Position numbers and translations under genes: made by a program | Notes under the pieces: generated by a model | What the model saw: the letters and a program-made list of their open reading frames with translations, nothing else | Databases searched by the model: none | Told to the model about the DNA's origin: nothing | NCBI GenBank assembly: GCA_934456365.1 | Contig: CAKSHC010000006.1 | Coordinates: forward strand, 1 to 64,000 | Direction: 5' to 3' | From: an uncultured Eubacteriales bacterium | GTDB lineage: Bacteria > Bacillota > Clostridia > Oscillospirales > UMGS1783 | Length of the DNA: 64,000 bases | Part shown: in pieces, positions 48,448 to 57,641 of the stretch | How positions within the stretch are numbered: the stretch's first letter is position 1 | How the letters are laid out: each line of letters opens with the position of its first letter

Positions 48448-50705
48448 ACCCGAAAATGCTTTGCGTGAAATGCAAAAAAAGGCTCGCCGTCGTCTATGTG
48501 ACCCGCATGGAAAACGGCGAATCCAAAAACGAAGGCTATTGCCTCCACTGCGCCCGCGAGCTCGGCCTCGCCCCGGTCGACGATATGCTGAATAAAATGG
48601 GCATCACCGAGGAAGACTTCGACCGTATGTCGCAGGATGCCGCCGAAATGCTCGAAGACGGAGATTTCTCCGAAGGCGGTGTGCAGGGGCTCAACCTGCT
48701 CGGCCAGCTGATGGGCAAGGAAAGCGGGGAAGCGCCGCAGGCTCCCGAAAAGAGCGGGGAAGAGGGAAAAAAGTCCGACCGGAAAACCGGCCGGAAATTT
48801 CTCGACGCCTATTGCATCGACCTCACCGCCCGCGCCCGAAAGGGCGAGCTGGATCCGGTGATCGGCCGCGAGGAGGAGATCTACCGCGTCCAGCAGATCC
48901 TCTGCCGCCGCACCAAAAATAACCCCTGCCTCATCGGCGAGCCCGGCGTCGGCAAAACAGCCATCGCCGAAGGCCTCGCCCGGCGCATCGCCGAGGGCTG
49001 CGTGCCCGCCAAGCTGCGCGACAAGCAGATCTACCTGCTCGACCTCACCGCCCTGGTCGCCGGCACCCAGTTCCGCGGCCAGTTCGAAAGCCGCGTCAAG
49101 GGCCTGATCGAGGAGGTCCGCCGCATCGGCAATATCATCCTCGTTATCGACGAGGTCCATAACCTCGTCGGCACCGGCGACGCCGAAGGCTCCATGAACG
49201 CCGCCAATATGCTCAAGCCCGCCCTCTCCCGCGGCGAGATCCAGGTCATCGGCGCCACCACCCTCACCGAGTACCGCAAGTATATCGAAAAAGACGCCGC
49301 CCTCGAGCGCCGTTTCCAAACGGTCACCGTCGAGGAGCCCTCGGTGGAAGACAGCGTGAAGATCCTCATGGGGCTGCGCGAGCGCTACGAAACCTTCCAT
49401 TCCCTCACCATCCCCAACGAGATCATCCGCAAGGCCGTCACCCTCTCGGAGCGCTATGTGACCGACCGGTTCCTGCCCGATAAAGCCATCGACCTGATGG
49501 ACGAAGCCTGCGCCAACGCCGCTTTGCAGAATCCCGCTACCGACGAGGTCTATACCCTTCAGAAAAAGCTCGACGAGGTCAGCGCCCGCATCGACCGCGA
49601 CGAGGCTCTGCCCCCAGACGAGCAAACCGAAGAAACCTATAAAAACCTGGCCGAAGCCCGCACCGAGCGCCTGCGCCTCGAAGCCGCGCTCGACGAGGCG
49701 AAAAAGCGCGCCCATGCCGCCGTGTCGGTCGAGGATCTGGCCCGGGTCATCGAGCTTTGGACCGGCATCCCCACCGGACGGATTCTGGCCGAGGAAAGCG
49801 ATAAGCTGCGCGATCTGGAGGCGCATCTCTCCGAGCGCATCAAGGGCCAGGAAAAGGCCGTGAGCGCCATTGCCCGCGCCGTGCGCCGCAGCCGCGCCGC
49901 CCTGATCCCCAAGACAAGGCCCGTCTCCTTCATCTTCGCAGGCCCCACCGGCGTGGGCAAGACCGAGCTTGTCAAGGTGCTGGCCCGCGAGCTGTTCGAC
50001 ACCCCGGAAACGCTCATCCGCCTCGATATGTCGGAGTTTATGGAAAAGCATGCCGTGTCGCGCATCATCGGCTCGCCCCCGGGCTACGTCGGCTACGACG
50101 AGGCCGGCCAGCTCACCGAGAAGATCCGCCGCAAGCCCTATTCGGTCGTGCTGTTCGATGAAATCGAAAAAGCCCATCCCGACGTTCTCCAGATCCTTCT
50201 CCAGATCCTCGACGAAGGCCGCGTCACCGACGCCCACGGCCGCACCGTCTCCTTCGCCAACACCGTTATCGTCATGACCACCAACGCCGGCTCGGCCCAA
50301 ACCGGCACCCCCGCCGGCTTCGGCGCCGATCGCGCCGCTTTGTCGGAGGAGAAAACGAAAAAAGCCCTCGGCGAGTTTCTGCGCCCCGAGTTTCTCAACC
50401 GGGTCGACGAGATCATCGTCTTCTCGCCGCTTCCTCGCTCCGTCTTCCCCGAGATCGCCCGCCTCTATCTGGAAGACCTGAAAAAAGGCCTCGATGAGCA
50501 GGGCGTCGCCTTTTCCTGGGATGAAAAGGCCGAAAAGTGGATCGCCGAAAAATCCTTCTCCGAAAAATTCGGCGCCCGCGAGGTGCGCCGCTGCGTGGAG
50601 CGCGAGGTGGAAGACGCGCTGGTCGAGCGCGTCTTCGACCACGGCCGCTTTGATCGCGTCCGGCTCTCCGCAGATGAGGAAAAGCTCTTGTTTGAGGTAA
50701 ACTAA
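48444..50705 (+). CDS. ClpE/ClpC-like AAA+ protease ATPase with N-terminal zinc finger
   Basis: 753 residues. An N-terminal zinc finger (C7-x2-C10 and C33-x2-C36) as in ClpE replaces the double Clp-N repeat of ClpC. Two AAA+ modules follow: Walker A GEPGVGKTA with Walker B VIDEVHNL, and Walker A GPTGVGKTE with Walker B LFDEIEKAH. The middle helices between them are short. A loop with AGFG near residue 630 could be the ClpP-docking loop. It unfolds proteins for ClpP. The ATG overlaps the pgsA stop. Calling it clpE would fit the finger but not certain paralogy. Confidence 0.85.
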   Translation: MNPKMLCVKCKKRLAVVYVTRMENGESKNEGYCLHCARELGLAPVDDMLNKMGITEEDFDRMSQDAAEMLEDGDFSEGGVQGLNLLGQLMGKESGEAPQAPEKSGEEGKKSDRKTGRKFLDAYCIDLTARARKGELDPVIGREEEIYRVQQILCRRTKNNPCLIGEPGVGKTAIAEGLARRIAEGCVPAKLRDKQIYLLDLTALVAGTQFRGQFESRVKGLIEEVRRIGNIILVIDEVHNLVGTGDAEGSMNAANMLKPALSRGEIQVIGATTLTEYRKYIEKDAALERRFQTVTVEEPSVEDSVKILMGLRERYETFHSLTIPNEIIRKAVTLSERYVTDRFLPDKAIDLMDEACANAALQNPATDEVYTLQKKLDEVSARIDRDEALPPDEQTEETYKNLAEARTERLRLEAALDEAKKRAHAAVSVEDLARVIELWTGIPTGRILAEESDKLRDLEAHLSERIKGQEKAVSAIARAVRRSRAALIPKTRPVSFIFAGPTGVGKTELVKVLARELFDTPETLIRLDMSEFMEKHAVSRIIGSPPGYVGYDEAGQLTEKIRRKPYSVVLFDEIEKAHPDVLQILLQILDEGRVTDAHGRTVSFANTVIVMTTNAGSAQTGTPAGFGADRAALSEEKTKKALGEFLRPEFLNRVDEIIVFSPLPRSVFPEIARLYLEDLKKGLDEQGVAFSWDEKAEKWIAEKSFSEKFGAREVRRCVEREVEDALVERVFDHGRFDRVRLSADEEKLLFEVN

Positions 50706-51976
50706 TGCCCGAAAAATGGTATCTGTGCATCGATCTCAAATCCTTTTTCGCCTCGGTCGAGTGCGTCGACCGCGGCCTGGATCCCATGACCGCCGACCTC
50801 GTCGTCGCCGATCCCGACCGCACGGATAAAACCATCTGCCTCGCCGTTTCCCCGGGGCTGCGCAAAAAAGGCGTGAAAAACCGCTGCCGCGTCTTCGAGA
50901 TCCCAAGCCACCTTTCCTATATCATGGCCCCGCCCCGCATGCAGCGCTATATCGACGTGGCCGCCGAGATCTACGGTATCTATATCCGCCATGTCTCCCC
51001 GCAGGATATCCACGTCTATTCCATCGACGAGGTCTTCCTCGACGCCACCCCCTACCTCGCCCGCGCCGGCCAATCGCCCCGCCGGTTCGCCAACTTCCTC
51101 ATGAACGAGGTTTTCGAAAAAACCGGCGTCCGCGCCACCGCCGGCGTCGGCACCAACCTCTACCTCGCCAAAATCGCCCTCGACATCACCGCCAAGCATT
51201 CGCCCGACTTCATCGGCGAGCTGACGGAAGAATCCTACCGCGAAAAGCTCTGGGATCACCGCCCCCTGACAGACTTCTGGCGCATCGGCCCCGGAACCGC
51301 CGAGAGGCTGTCCCGCATGGGCGTGCGCACCCAGCGCGAAATCGCCCACGCCGACCCCGACCGCCTCTATAAAGCCTTCGGGATCGACGCCGAGCTCCTC
51401 ATCGACCACGCCTGGGGTCGCGAGCCCACCACCATCGCCGACATCAAGGCCTATAAAAGCCGCGAGCAGTGCCTCTGCTCCGGCCAGGTCCTCATGCGCG
51501 ACTATTCCTTCGAGGAAGCCCGCCTGATCCTGCGCGAAATGGCCGATTCCCTCTGCCTCGAGCTGGTCGACCAGAAGCTCCTCGCCCGCTCGATCGGTTT
51601 GAGCGTCGGCTATTCCAATGCCCTTAGGCTCCCCATGGCCGCCGGCAGCGCCGCGCTTTGCGCCCCCGCCAGCGCCGACCGCCTCCTCATCCCCGCCTTC
51701 GAATCGCTTTTTGACCGGATCGTCTCCCCGAAATTTCCCGTGCGCCGCCTGTCGCTCACCGTCGCCGGCCTCTGCGAGGACACCGGCCTGCGCCAGCTCT
51801 CGCTCTTCGAGGAGGAAAACCGCTCCCTCGAAAAAAACCATACCGTCCAGGAAACGGTGCTCGGCATCCAGAAGCGCTTCGGCAAAAATTCCGTCCTCAA
51901 AGGTATGAACCTCAAACCGGCCGCCACCATGCGCGAACGCAACGGCCAGATCGGAGGCCATAAACGTGGCGACTGA
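50705..51976 (+). CDS. Y-family DNA polymerase (UmuC/UvrX-like)
   Basis: 423 residues. The palm has the metal-binding motifs CIDLKSFFASVEC and VYSIDEVFLD; the finger loop has an insertion of charged residues (DPDRTDKTICLAVSPG); the HhH region includes DFWRIGPGTAERLSRMGV. It copies damaged DNA. The start codon shares one base with the preceding stop (TAATG). A YolD-like gene overlaps its end, a pairing seen in Firmicute Y-polymerases. It is in a housekeeping operon with no visible SOS box nearby. Confidence 0.9.
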   Translation: MPEKWYLCIDLKSFFASVECVDRGLDPMTADLVVADPDRTDKTICLAVSPGLRKKGVKNRCRVFEIPSHLSYIMAPPRMQRYIDVAAEIYGIYIRHVSPQDIHVYSIDEVFLDATPYLARAGQSPRRFANFLMNEVFEKTGVRATAGVGTNLYLAKIALDITAKHSPDFIGELTEESYREKLWDHRPLTDFWRIGPGTAERLSRMGVRTQREIAHADPDRLYKAFGIDAELLIDHAWGREPTTIADIKAYKSREQCLCSGQVLMRDYSFEEARLILREMADSLCLELVDQKLLARSIGLSVGYSNALRLPMAAGSAALCAPASADRLLIPAFESLFDRIVSPKFPVRRLSLTVAGLCEDTGLRQLSLFEEENRSLEKNHTVQETVLGIQKRFGKNSVLKGMNLKPAATMRERNGQIGGHKRGD

Positions 51977-52307
51977 CCGCCCCAAAATGCCCGTCTCCCA
52001 GCGCGCCAAGCAGTTTTCCCCCTTCTCGCCCCTCTCCGGCCTCGCCGCAGCCCTCGAAAAAAAGCGCCGCGAGCTGGGTCTTTGCGAGAAAAAGGAACTC
52101 TCCCCGGAGGAAACCGAGCGCCTCTCGGAAACCTTCTCCCGCATCCGCAAAGGCTCCTCCCTCGCCGTCACCTACTACGACGCCGGCGTCTACCGCCGCG
52201 TCGAAGGCCGCGCCGAGCGCGCCCCCGGCCCCGACGGGCTCCTGCGCCTGGACGGCCTGAAAATCCCCCTTGAAAACATCAGCGATCTGACTTTTCTCAA
52301 AAAATAA
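51966..52307 (+). CDS. YolD-like protein
   Basis: 113 residues, GTG start 11 nt before the polymerase stop. The N-terminal 'RAKQFSPFSPLSGLAAALEKKRREL' pattern and the small beta domain ending in LENISDLTFLKK match YolD-like proteins, which typically accompany UvrX/UmuC polymerases and probably regulate them or bind the clamp. Last gene of the operon that begins with ruvC. Confidence 0.75.
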   Translation: MATDRPKMPVSQRAKQFSPFSPLSGLAAALEKKRRELGLCEKKELSPEETERLSETFSRIRKGSSLAVTYYDAGVYRRVEGRAERAPGPDGLLRLDGLKIPLENISDLTFLKK

Positions 52308-52315
52308 AAAAACGC

Positions 52316-52344
52316 TTGCTTTTTCCATCCCCCTATGGTAGAAT
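52316..52344 (+). promoter_or_regulatory. Promoter of rplS
   Basis: TTGCTT (52316-52321), 17-bp spacer, TAGAAT (52339-52344). It gives rplS its own transcript, starting near 52351, separate from the ruvC operon. Confidence 0.75.
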
Positions 52345-52360
52345 ACTAAAGCACTTAATA

Positions 52361-52400
52361 CGGACATTCCGCTGGCCCGCTGTGGCGAATGAATGATCTA
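52361..52400 (+). ncRNA. L19 ribosomal-protein leader element
   Basis: Between the promoter and rplS, ATTC-C-GC (52366-52372) pairs with GCGAAT (52385-52390) around TGGCCCGCTGT, and is followed by GAATGATC. Position, size and the sequence GGACATTCCGCTGG are like the L19 leader known from low-GC Gram-positives, thought to bind L19 and give feedback control. A covariance search would settle it. Confidence 0.5.
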
Positions 52401-52417
52401 TGAATCGGGAGGATCTT

Positions 52418-52759
52418 ATGACCGCGATCGAAAAATTCAACAGCAAGCAGCTGAAGGAAACCGTGCCCCAGTTCGAAGTGGGCGATACCGTTGCCGTCAG
52501 CGTCAACATCAAGGAGGGCTCCAAGGAGCGTATCCAGATGTTTGAGGGTACCGTCATTTCCCGCAACGGAGGCGGCCTCTCCGAAACCTTTACCGTCCGC
52601 CGTATCAGCCACGGCGTCGGTGTGGAAAGGGTTTTCCCCGTCCATTCCCCCAACGTTGTCGACGTCCGCGTCGTCCGCCACGGTAAAGTCCGTCGCGCCA
52701 AGCTCTATTATCTGCGCGACCGTGTGGGCAAGGCTGCCCGCGTCAAAGAAAAGATCTGA
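52418..52759 (+). CDS. rplS: 50S ribosomal protein L19
   Basis: 113 residues, the full family length. 'FEVGDTVAVSVNIKEG', 'RIQMFEGTVISRNGGG' and 'VERVFPVHSPNV' are highly conserved, ending KVRRAKLYYLRDRVGKAARVKE. ATG 52418 follows GGGAGG; an ATG at 52400 is within the leader. Confidence 0.98.
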   Translation: MTAIEKFNSKQLKETVPQFEVGDTVAVSVNIKEGSKERIQMFEGTVISRNGGGLSETFTVRRISHGVGVERVFPVHSPNVVDVRVVRHGKVRRAKLYYLRDRVGKAARVKEKI

Positions 52760-52788
52760 AAAAAGGGGGGATTCAATCCCCCCTTTTT
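52760..52788 (+). terminator. Terminator of rplS
   Basis: AAAAAGGGGGGATT (52760-52773) and AATCCCCCCTTTTT (52775-52788) form a near-perfect palindrome right after the stop codon; the tip opens to a TTCAA loop. Confidence 0.85.
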
Positions 52789-52808
52789 CTCATAAAGGAG
52801 CGTTTCGT

Positions 52809-53381
52809 ATGCAAAGCCCTGCCCTCGCCGAACCGAAAGAGCCCGCCAAAAAAAGCGGCGTCAAGGAAGCCTTCGAATGGATCGAAATGCTGGCCTGCGC
52901 CCTCGTTTTTGTCGTCTTCCTCTTCTCCTTCGTCTTTCGCGTCGTTACCATCTCCGGCCCCTCCATGAACCCCTCTCTCTGGGACGGGGAGCGCGTGATC
53001 GTGACCGACTTTTTCTATACCCCCCGGGTCGGCGACATCATCGTCTTCACCCTGCGCGGCAACAACGAACCCTATATCAAGCGCATCATCGCCACCGAAG
53101 GGCAAACGGTCGACTTCGACCCCGAAACCGCTTCCCTGATCGTCGACGGGAGTGTGGTCAGCGAACCGTATATCAACGAGCAGATGAGCGATTTCTACCT
53201 CTGGTACGATACCTCCCGCTTCCCGGTCACCGTGCCCGAGGGCCAATATTTCGTGATGGGCGATAATCGCAACCATTCCCTCGATTCCCGCCGCGTGGCC
53301 GTCGGCTGTGTCGATCGGCGCGAAATCGTCGGCAAGGCCGTCTTCATCCTCTTCCCCTTCCATAAAATCGGTGCCCTTTGA
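52809..53381 (+). CDS. lepB: Signal peptidase I
   Basis: 190 residues. One N-terminal transmembrane helix (about 27-47), then the catalytic Ser in ISGPSMNPSL and the catalytic Lys in YIKRIIATEG. 'GDNRNHSLDSR' is the conserved box D/E. It removes signal peptides from exported proteins, several of which are encoded in this window. AAAGGAG precedes ATG 52809. Its stop shares one base with the rbgA start. Confidence 0.95.
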   Translation: MQSPALAEPKEPAKKSGVKEAFEWIEMLACALVFVVFLFSFVFRVVTISGPSMNPSLWDGERVIVTDFFYTPRVGDIIVFTLRGNNEPYIKRIIATEGQTVDFDPETASLIVDGSVVSEPYINEQMSDFYLWYDTSRFPVTVPEGQYFVMGDNRNHSLDSRRVAVGCVDRREIVGKAVFILFPFHKIGAL

Positions 53382-54250
53382 TGGAGGATCTCAACAAAAC
53401 GGTCAGCTGGTTCCCCGGCCACATGGCCAAAACCCGCCGCCTGATCCAGGAAAACCTCAAGCTCTGCGACGTCGTCTGCGAGCTGTGCGACGCCCGCATC
53501 CCCCGCTCCTCGCGCAATCCCGTCCTCGCCGAGCTGACAGGGGAGAAGCCCCGCGTCATCGTCCTCAATAAGGCCGATTTGGCCGATCCGAAGGAAACCG
53601 AGCGGTGGCTCGCCGCCCTGCGCCAGGAGGGTGCTTTTCCCGTCGCCGTGGACTGCAAAAATAAAAAAGGCGCCCAGGATTTCATCCGCGCCGTCGAAAA
53701 AGCGGGCGAGTCCGTCTTTGCCAAAAAGGAAAGCCGCGGCGTCAAAAGCCGCAAGCTGCGCGTGATGATCGCCGGCATCCCCAACGTCGGCAAAAGCTCC
53801 TTCATCAACCTCCTCGCCGGGCGTAAGGCCGCCGTGGCCCAGGATCGCCCCGGCGTCACCCGCGGCAAGCAGTGGGTCGGCGTGTCCGGCGCCGCCGATC
53901 TCGACCTCCTCGATACCCCCGGCATCCTCTGGCCGAAAATCGAAACCGAAACCCAGGCCCTGCGCCTGTGCTTCACCGGCGCCGTGAAAGATGAGATCCT
54001 CGACCTCGAATGGGTCGCCTGCGCCCTGTGCGACGCCTTGAAAGAACGCGCCCCCCAGACCTTGAGCGCCCGCTATCGGGTCGAAAACTTCGAAGATCTG
54101 CCCGGCTACGAGCTTTTGGAGGAAATCGGAAGAAAGCGCGGCTTCGTCCGCCGCGGCGGCGTGGTCGATACCGAACGCACCGCCCATATCCTGCTCGATG
54201 AATACCGCGCCGGCCTCCTCGGCGCCGTCACACTGGAGCCCGTCGAATGA
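53381..54250 (+). CDS. rbgA: Ribosome biogenesis GTPase RbgA (YlqF)
   Basis: 289 residues, a circularly permuted GTPase needed for late 50S assembly. The G motifs appear in permuted order: NKADL (G4) near 65, then GIPNVGKSSF (G1) near 133, and LDTPG (G3) near 176. The N-terminal WFPGHMAKTRR is diagnostic. ATG 53381 overlaps the lepB stop; a TTG at 53378 is also possible. Confidence 0.95.
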   Translation: MEDLNKTVSWFPGHMAKTRRLIQENLKLCDVVCELCDARIPRSSRNPVLAELTGEKPRVIVLNKADLADPKETERWLAALRQEGAFPVAVDCKNKKGAQDFIRAVEKAGESVFAKKESRGVKSRKLRVMIAGIPNVGKSSFINLLAGRKAAVAQDRPGVTRGKQWVGVSGAADLDLLDTPGILWPKIETETQALRLCFTGAVKDEILDLEWVACALCDALKERAPQTLSARYRVENFEDLPGYELLEEIGRKRGFVRRGGVVDTERTAHILLDEYRAGLLGAVTLEPVE

Positions 54251-54861
54251 ACCGTTCCGAAAAGCCCACCTTCGCCTACGAGCATAAAGCCCATGCCGAA
54301 GGCTTCCTCACCGTCGCCGGAGTCGACGAGGCCGGCCGCGGCCCCCTCTGCGGGCCGGTCGTCGCCGCCGCCGTCATCCTCCCGCCCGACCTGCCCGACC
54401 TCGGCATCAACGACAGCAAAAAGCTCTCCGAGAAAAAAAGAGAAGCCCTGTTTGATGCGATCTGCCAAAATGCCCTCTCCTTCGGTGTCGGCCAGGCCTC
54501 TCCGGAAGAGATCGACCGGCTCAATATCCTCGGCGCCACCATGCTCGCCATGAACCGCGCCGCCGACTCTCTCTCCCTGCGCCCCGATCTTCTCCTGATC
54601 GACGGGAATTGCTCCCGCTCCATCTGCTACCCCGCCCAAACCCTCGTCAAGGGCGATTCCAAATCCCTCTCCATCGCCGCCGCTTCCATCCTCGCCAAGG
54701 TCACAAGAGATCGAATTCTGTATGATCTTGCCGAATTATACCCGCAGTATCATCTGGAAAAGCACAAAGGCTATCCCACCGCCGAGCATATCGCCCTTTT
54801 GCGGCAGTTCGGCCCCTGCGAAATCTATCGGAAAAGCTTTTTGAGGAAAATCTGCCCATGA
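54247..54861 (+). CDS. rnhB: Ribonuclease HII
   Basis: 204 residues. It removes RNA from RNA-DNA hybrids, including single ribonucleotides. 'GVDEAGRGPLCGPVVAAAV' carries the first two catalytic acids, 'INDSKKLSEKKRE' and 'LIDGN' the next, and 'SILAKVTRDR' the last region. It overlaps rbgA and yraN by 4 nt each. Confidence 0.97.
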   Translation: MNRSEKPTFAYEHKAHAEGFLTVAGVDEAGRGPLCGPVVAAAVILPPDLPDLGINDSKKLSEKKREALFDAICQNALSFGVGQASPEEIDRLNILGATMLAMNRAADSLSLRPDLLLIDGNCSRSICYPAQTLVKGDSKSLSIAAASILAKVTRDRILYDLAELYPQYHLEKHKGYPTAEHIALLRQFGPCEIYRKSFLRKICP

Positions 54862-55211
54862 CCAGAACCGCCCAAAAGGGCCAGACCGGCGAAGCCTATG
54901 CCGCCGCTTTGTATGAAAAGGCCGGGTTTCGCATTTTGGAAAAAAATCTGCATTCCCGCTTCGGCGAGATCGACCTGATCGCCGCCGACGGCGAAACCAT
55001 CGTCTTCTGCGAGGTCAAGCTCCGGGAGGAGGGCTCGCTCGTTTCTCCCCTCGAGGCCGTCACCCCGCAAAAGCAGGAAAAGCTGCGCCTTACCGCCCAG
55101 ATCTATCTCCAAAAGCACCCCACCTCTCTCCAGCCCCGGTTCGACGTCGTGGCCGTCACAGCCCTCGGCGGCCGGATCACCCGCCATGAATGGATCCAAA
55201 ACGCCTTTTAG
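54858..55211 (+). CDS. yraN: YraN/UPF0102 endonuclease-fold protein
   Basis: 117 residues. The restriction-endonuclease-like core has FGEIDLIAADGETIVFCEVKLR, with the Asp and the E-x-K of that fold, so nuclease activity is possible though unproven. The order rnhB-yraN is standard in Firmicutes. Confidence 0.9.
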   Translation: MTRTAQKGQTGEAYAAALYEKAGFRILEKNLHSRFGEIDLIAADGETIVFCEVKLREEGSLVSPLEAVTPQKQEKLRLTAQIYLQKHPTSLQPRFDVVAVTALGGRITRHEWIQNAF

Positions 55212-55219
55212 GAGCGAAT

Positions 55220-56137
55220 ATGAACCTCTTTGACCTCCATTGCGATACCGCGTCCGAGCTCTATGCCCAAAAGAAATCCCTCGCGGAAAACGACCTCCAT
55301 ATCGACCTGGCCCGCCTGTGCGCTTTCCCGCGCTGCGCCCAGATCTTCGCCGTTTGGACCCCTCCCGAGCTCTCCGGTAAGGAGCGTACCGACCATGCCC
55401 TGCGCGTGATCGATTATTTCCGAAACGAGCTCGAGAAGAATTCCAAATTCATCGCCCTCTGCACCAGCGCCAAGGAGCTCGACCAAACCCTCGCTGCCGG
55501 AAAGGTCGCCGCCCTGCTCGGCATTGAGGGCGGGGGAGCGCTCGACGGAAGCCTCGAAAACCTCCATCGCCTCCATTCCCTCGGCGTGCGGGTGCTCACT
55601 CTGACCTGGAACGGGAAAAACGAGCTCGGCGCCGGCAACCCCGATCCCGACGGGCTCTCGCCCTTCGGCGAAAAGGCGCTTGCCGAAATGGAAGCCCTCG
55701 GCGTGATCGCCGACCTCTCCCATGCCAACCCCGCCACCTTCCGGGGCGCGCTGGAGCATTCGTCCCGTCCCTTGATCGCCAGCCATTCCAATGCCTCTGA
55801 GATCTTCGATCATCCGAGAAACCTTTTCCCCGCCGATCGCGCCCGCATCGCGCAGCGCCAGGGCATCCAGGGGCTGAACCTCTGCCCCTATTTCGTGGGC
55901 GATCCGCCCCGGCTGGAGGATCTTGTCGATCATGCCGCCGCTCTGTGCCAAACGGCGCCCGGATTCGCCGCGCTGGGCTGCGATCTCGATGGAATCGATT
56001 CCATGCCTGAACCGATCCGCGGCGTGCAGGACCTGCCCCTCCTCTATGAGGCCGTTTCCGAGCGGCTCGGCGAGGAAGCGGCTCAGGCCCTCTTCTTTCA
56101 GAATGCCTATTCATTCTTCCATAAAAATCTGAGGTGA
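55220..56137 (+). CDS. Membrane dipeptidase (peptidase family M19)
   Basis: 305 residues. 'LFDLHCDTASEL' provides the first His-x-Asp metal pair, 'LLGIEGGGAL' the bridging Glu, and 'IADLSHANPATF' and 'LIASHSNASE' the later His ligands, with GCDLDGI near the end. It cleaves dipeptides, often with a D-residue. No signal peptide, so it is cytosolic despite the family name. ATG 55220 after GGAGCG is preferred to 55190, which overlaps yraN. Confidence 0.9.
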   Translation: MNLFDLHCDTASELYAQKKSLAENDLHIDLARLCAFPRCAQIFAVWTPPELSGKERTDHALRVIDYFRNELEKNSKFIALCTSAKELDQTLAAGKVAALLGIEGGGALDGSLENLHRLHSLGVRVLTLTWNGKNELGAGNPDPDGLSPFGEKALAEMEALGVIADLSHANPATFRGALEHSSRPLIASHSNASEIFDHPRNLFPADRARIAQRQGIQGLNLCPYFVGDPPRLEDLVDHAAALCQTAPGFAALGCDLDGIDSMPEPIRGVQDLPLLYEAVSERLGEEAAQALFFQNAYSFFHKNLR

Positions 56138-56142
56138 TTTCC

Positions 56143-57612
56143 ATGCGCTATGTATCCACCCGCGGGCAAAGCCCCGCCGTGCCCGCCAGCACCGCCATTC
56201 TCAACGGCCTCGCGCCCGACGGCGGCCTCTATGTCCCCGAATCGCTGCCCGCCCTCGATCTGGCCGCCCTGCAGGGGCTTTCCTATCGCGCGCGCGCCGA
56301 GAAGATCCTTTCTCTGTTTCTCACCGATTTTCCCGCCGCCGATCTGCACGACTGCGTGGAAAGCGCCTATACGGCTGAAAAATTCGGCGGCGAAGATCCC
56401 GCCCCTCTTCATGCCCTCTCCGGGGATCGCCACCTGCTCGAGCTCTGGCACGGCCCGACCTGCGCCTTTAAGGATATGGCGCTGCAAATTTTGCCCCACC
56501 TTTTGGCCAAAAGCCTGAAGATCCAGGGCGAAACCCGCCGCGCCGTCATCCTGGTCGCCACCTCGGGCGACACCGGCAAAGCTGCCCTCGAGGGCTTCTG
56601 CAACGCCCCCGGCACCGCCATCCTCGTCTTCTATCCCGGCGACGGCGTCAGCGAGATCCAGAAGCGCCAGATGATCACCCAGCGCGGCGAAAACGTGGGC
56701 GTCTGCGGCATTCAGGGCAATTTCGACGATGCTCAGACCGGCGTCAAAGCCCTCTTCTCCGATCCCGCCGTGCAGGAAAAAATGGAGAAGGCCCATGCCT
56801 TTCTCTCCAGCGCCAATTCCATCAACTTCGGCCGCCTCGTGCCGCAGATCGTCTATTATGTCCATGCCTATCTCACGCTTGTCGAGCAGGGAAAAATCCG
56901 CCTCGGCGATCCGATCCGCGTCTGCGTGCCCACCGGCAACTTCGGCAATATCCTCGCCGCCTTCATGGCCGCCCGGATGGGGCTGCCCATCGAGCGCTTC
57001 GTCTGCGCCTCCAATGAAAACGACGTGCTCACCGAGTTTATCCAAACCGGCCGCTACAACCGCGTCCGCCCCTTCCATACCACCATCTCTCCCTCGATGG
57101 ATATCCTCATCTCCAGCAACCTTGAGCGCCTGCTCTGGTACCTCACCGATCAGAACACCGCCCGGGTCGCCGATTGGATGAACCAGCTGAAGGAAACGGG
57201 CGAGTACCGGATCACCGGCACCCCCTTCGAGCGCCTGTCCGGGATCTTTGAAGCCGCCTCCCTCAACGAAGAGGAAACGGCCGCCGCCATCCGGAAAACC
57301 GAGGAAACGGATCATACCGTCATCGATCCCCATACCGCCGTCGCCGTCGGCGCCCTCGAGAAGGTCGCCCCCGCCGATTGCCCCACCGTCATCGCCTCCA
57401 CCGCCTCTCCCTTCAAGTTCACCCGCGCCGTTTTGTCGGCCCTCGGCGAGCAGGGGAGCGAGAATCCCTTCGAGGAGCTCTCGCTTCTGGAGAAAAAAGC
57501 CGGGAAGGCCCCCCGTTCGCTTTCCGAACTGAAGAACCTCCCCGTCCGCTTCCCGCAGGTCGCCGGGAAAACCGAAATGGAATCCGTGCTGGAATCCTTC
57601 GTCCAAAAATAA
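56143..57612 (+). CDS. thrC: Threonine synthase
   Basis: 489 residues. The PLP lysine is in GPTCAFKDMALQ, and the phosphate-binding loop is VATSGDTGKAALEGF. It makes threonine from O-phosphohomoserine. The N-terminal STRG and GLYVPESLP segments are typical of the long class. ATG 56143 follows GAGGTGA. No riboswitch or T-box precedes it, and no other threonine gene is adjacent. Confidence 0.95.
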   Translation: MRYVSTRGQSPAVPASTAILNGLAPDGGLYVPESLPALDLAALQGLSYRARAEKILSLFLTDFPAADLHDCVESAYTAEKFGGEDPAPLHALSGDRHLLELWHGPTCAFKDMALQILPHLLAKSLKIQGETRRAVILVATSGDTGKAALEGFCNAPGTAILVFYPGDGVSEIQKRQMITQRGENVGVCGIQGNFDDAQTGVKALFSDPAVQEKMEKAHAFLSSANSINFGRLVPQIVYYVHAYLTLVEQGKIRLGDPIRVCVPTGNFGNILAAFMAARMGLPIERFVCASNENDVLTEFIQTGRYNRVRPFHTTISPSMDILISSNLERLLWYLTDQNTARVADWMNQLKETGEYRITGTPFERLSGIFEAASLNEEETAAAIRKTEETDHTVIDPHTAVAVGALEKVAPADCPTVIASTASPFKFTRAVLSALGEQGSENPFEELSLLEKKAGKAPRSLSELKNLPVRFPQVAGKTEMESVLESFVQK

Positions 57613-57615
57613 GAA

Positions 57616-57638
57616 ACAGGGCGGGATTCCCGCCCTGT
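57616..57638. terminator. Hairpin between convergent thrC and DUF1540 genes
   Basis: ACAGGGCGGG (57616-57625) and CCCGCCCTGT (57629-57638) around ATT. No T-run on either side; it probably acts on both convergent transcripts. Confidence 0.6.
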
Positions 57639-57641
57639 CGC

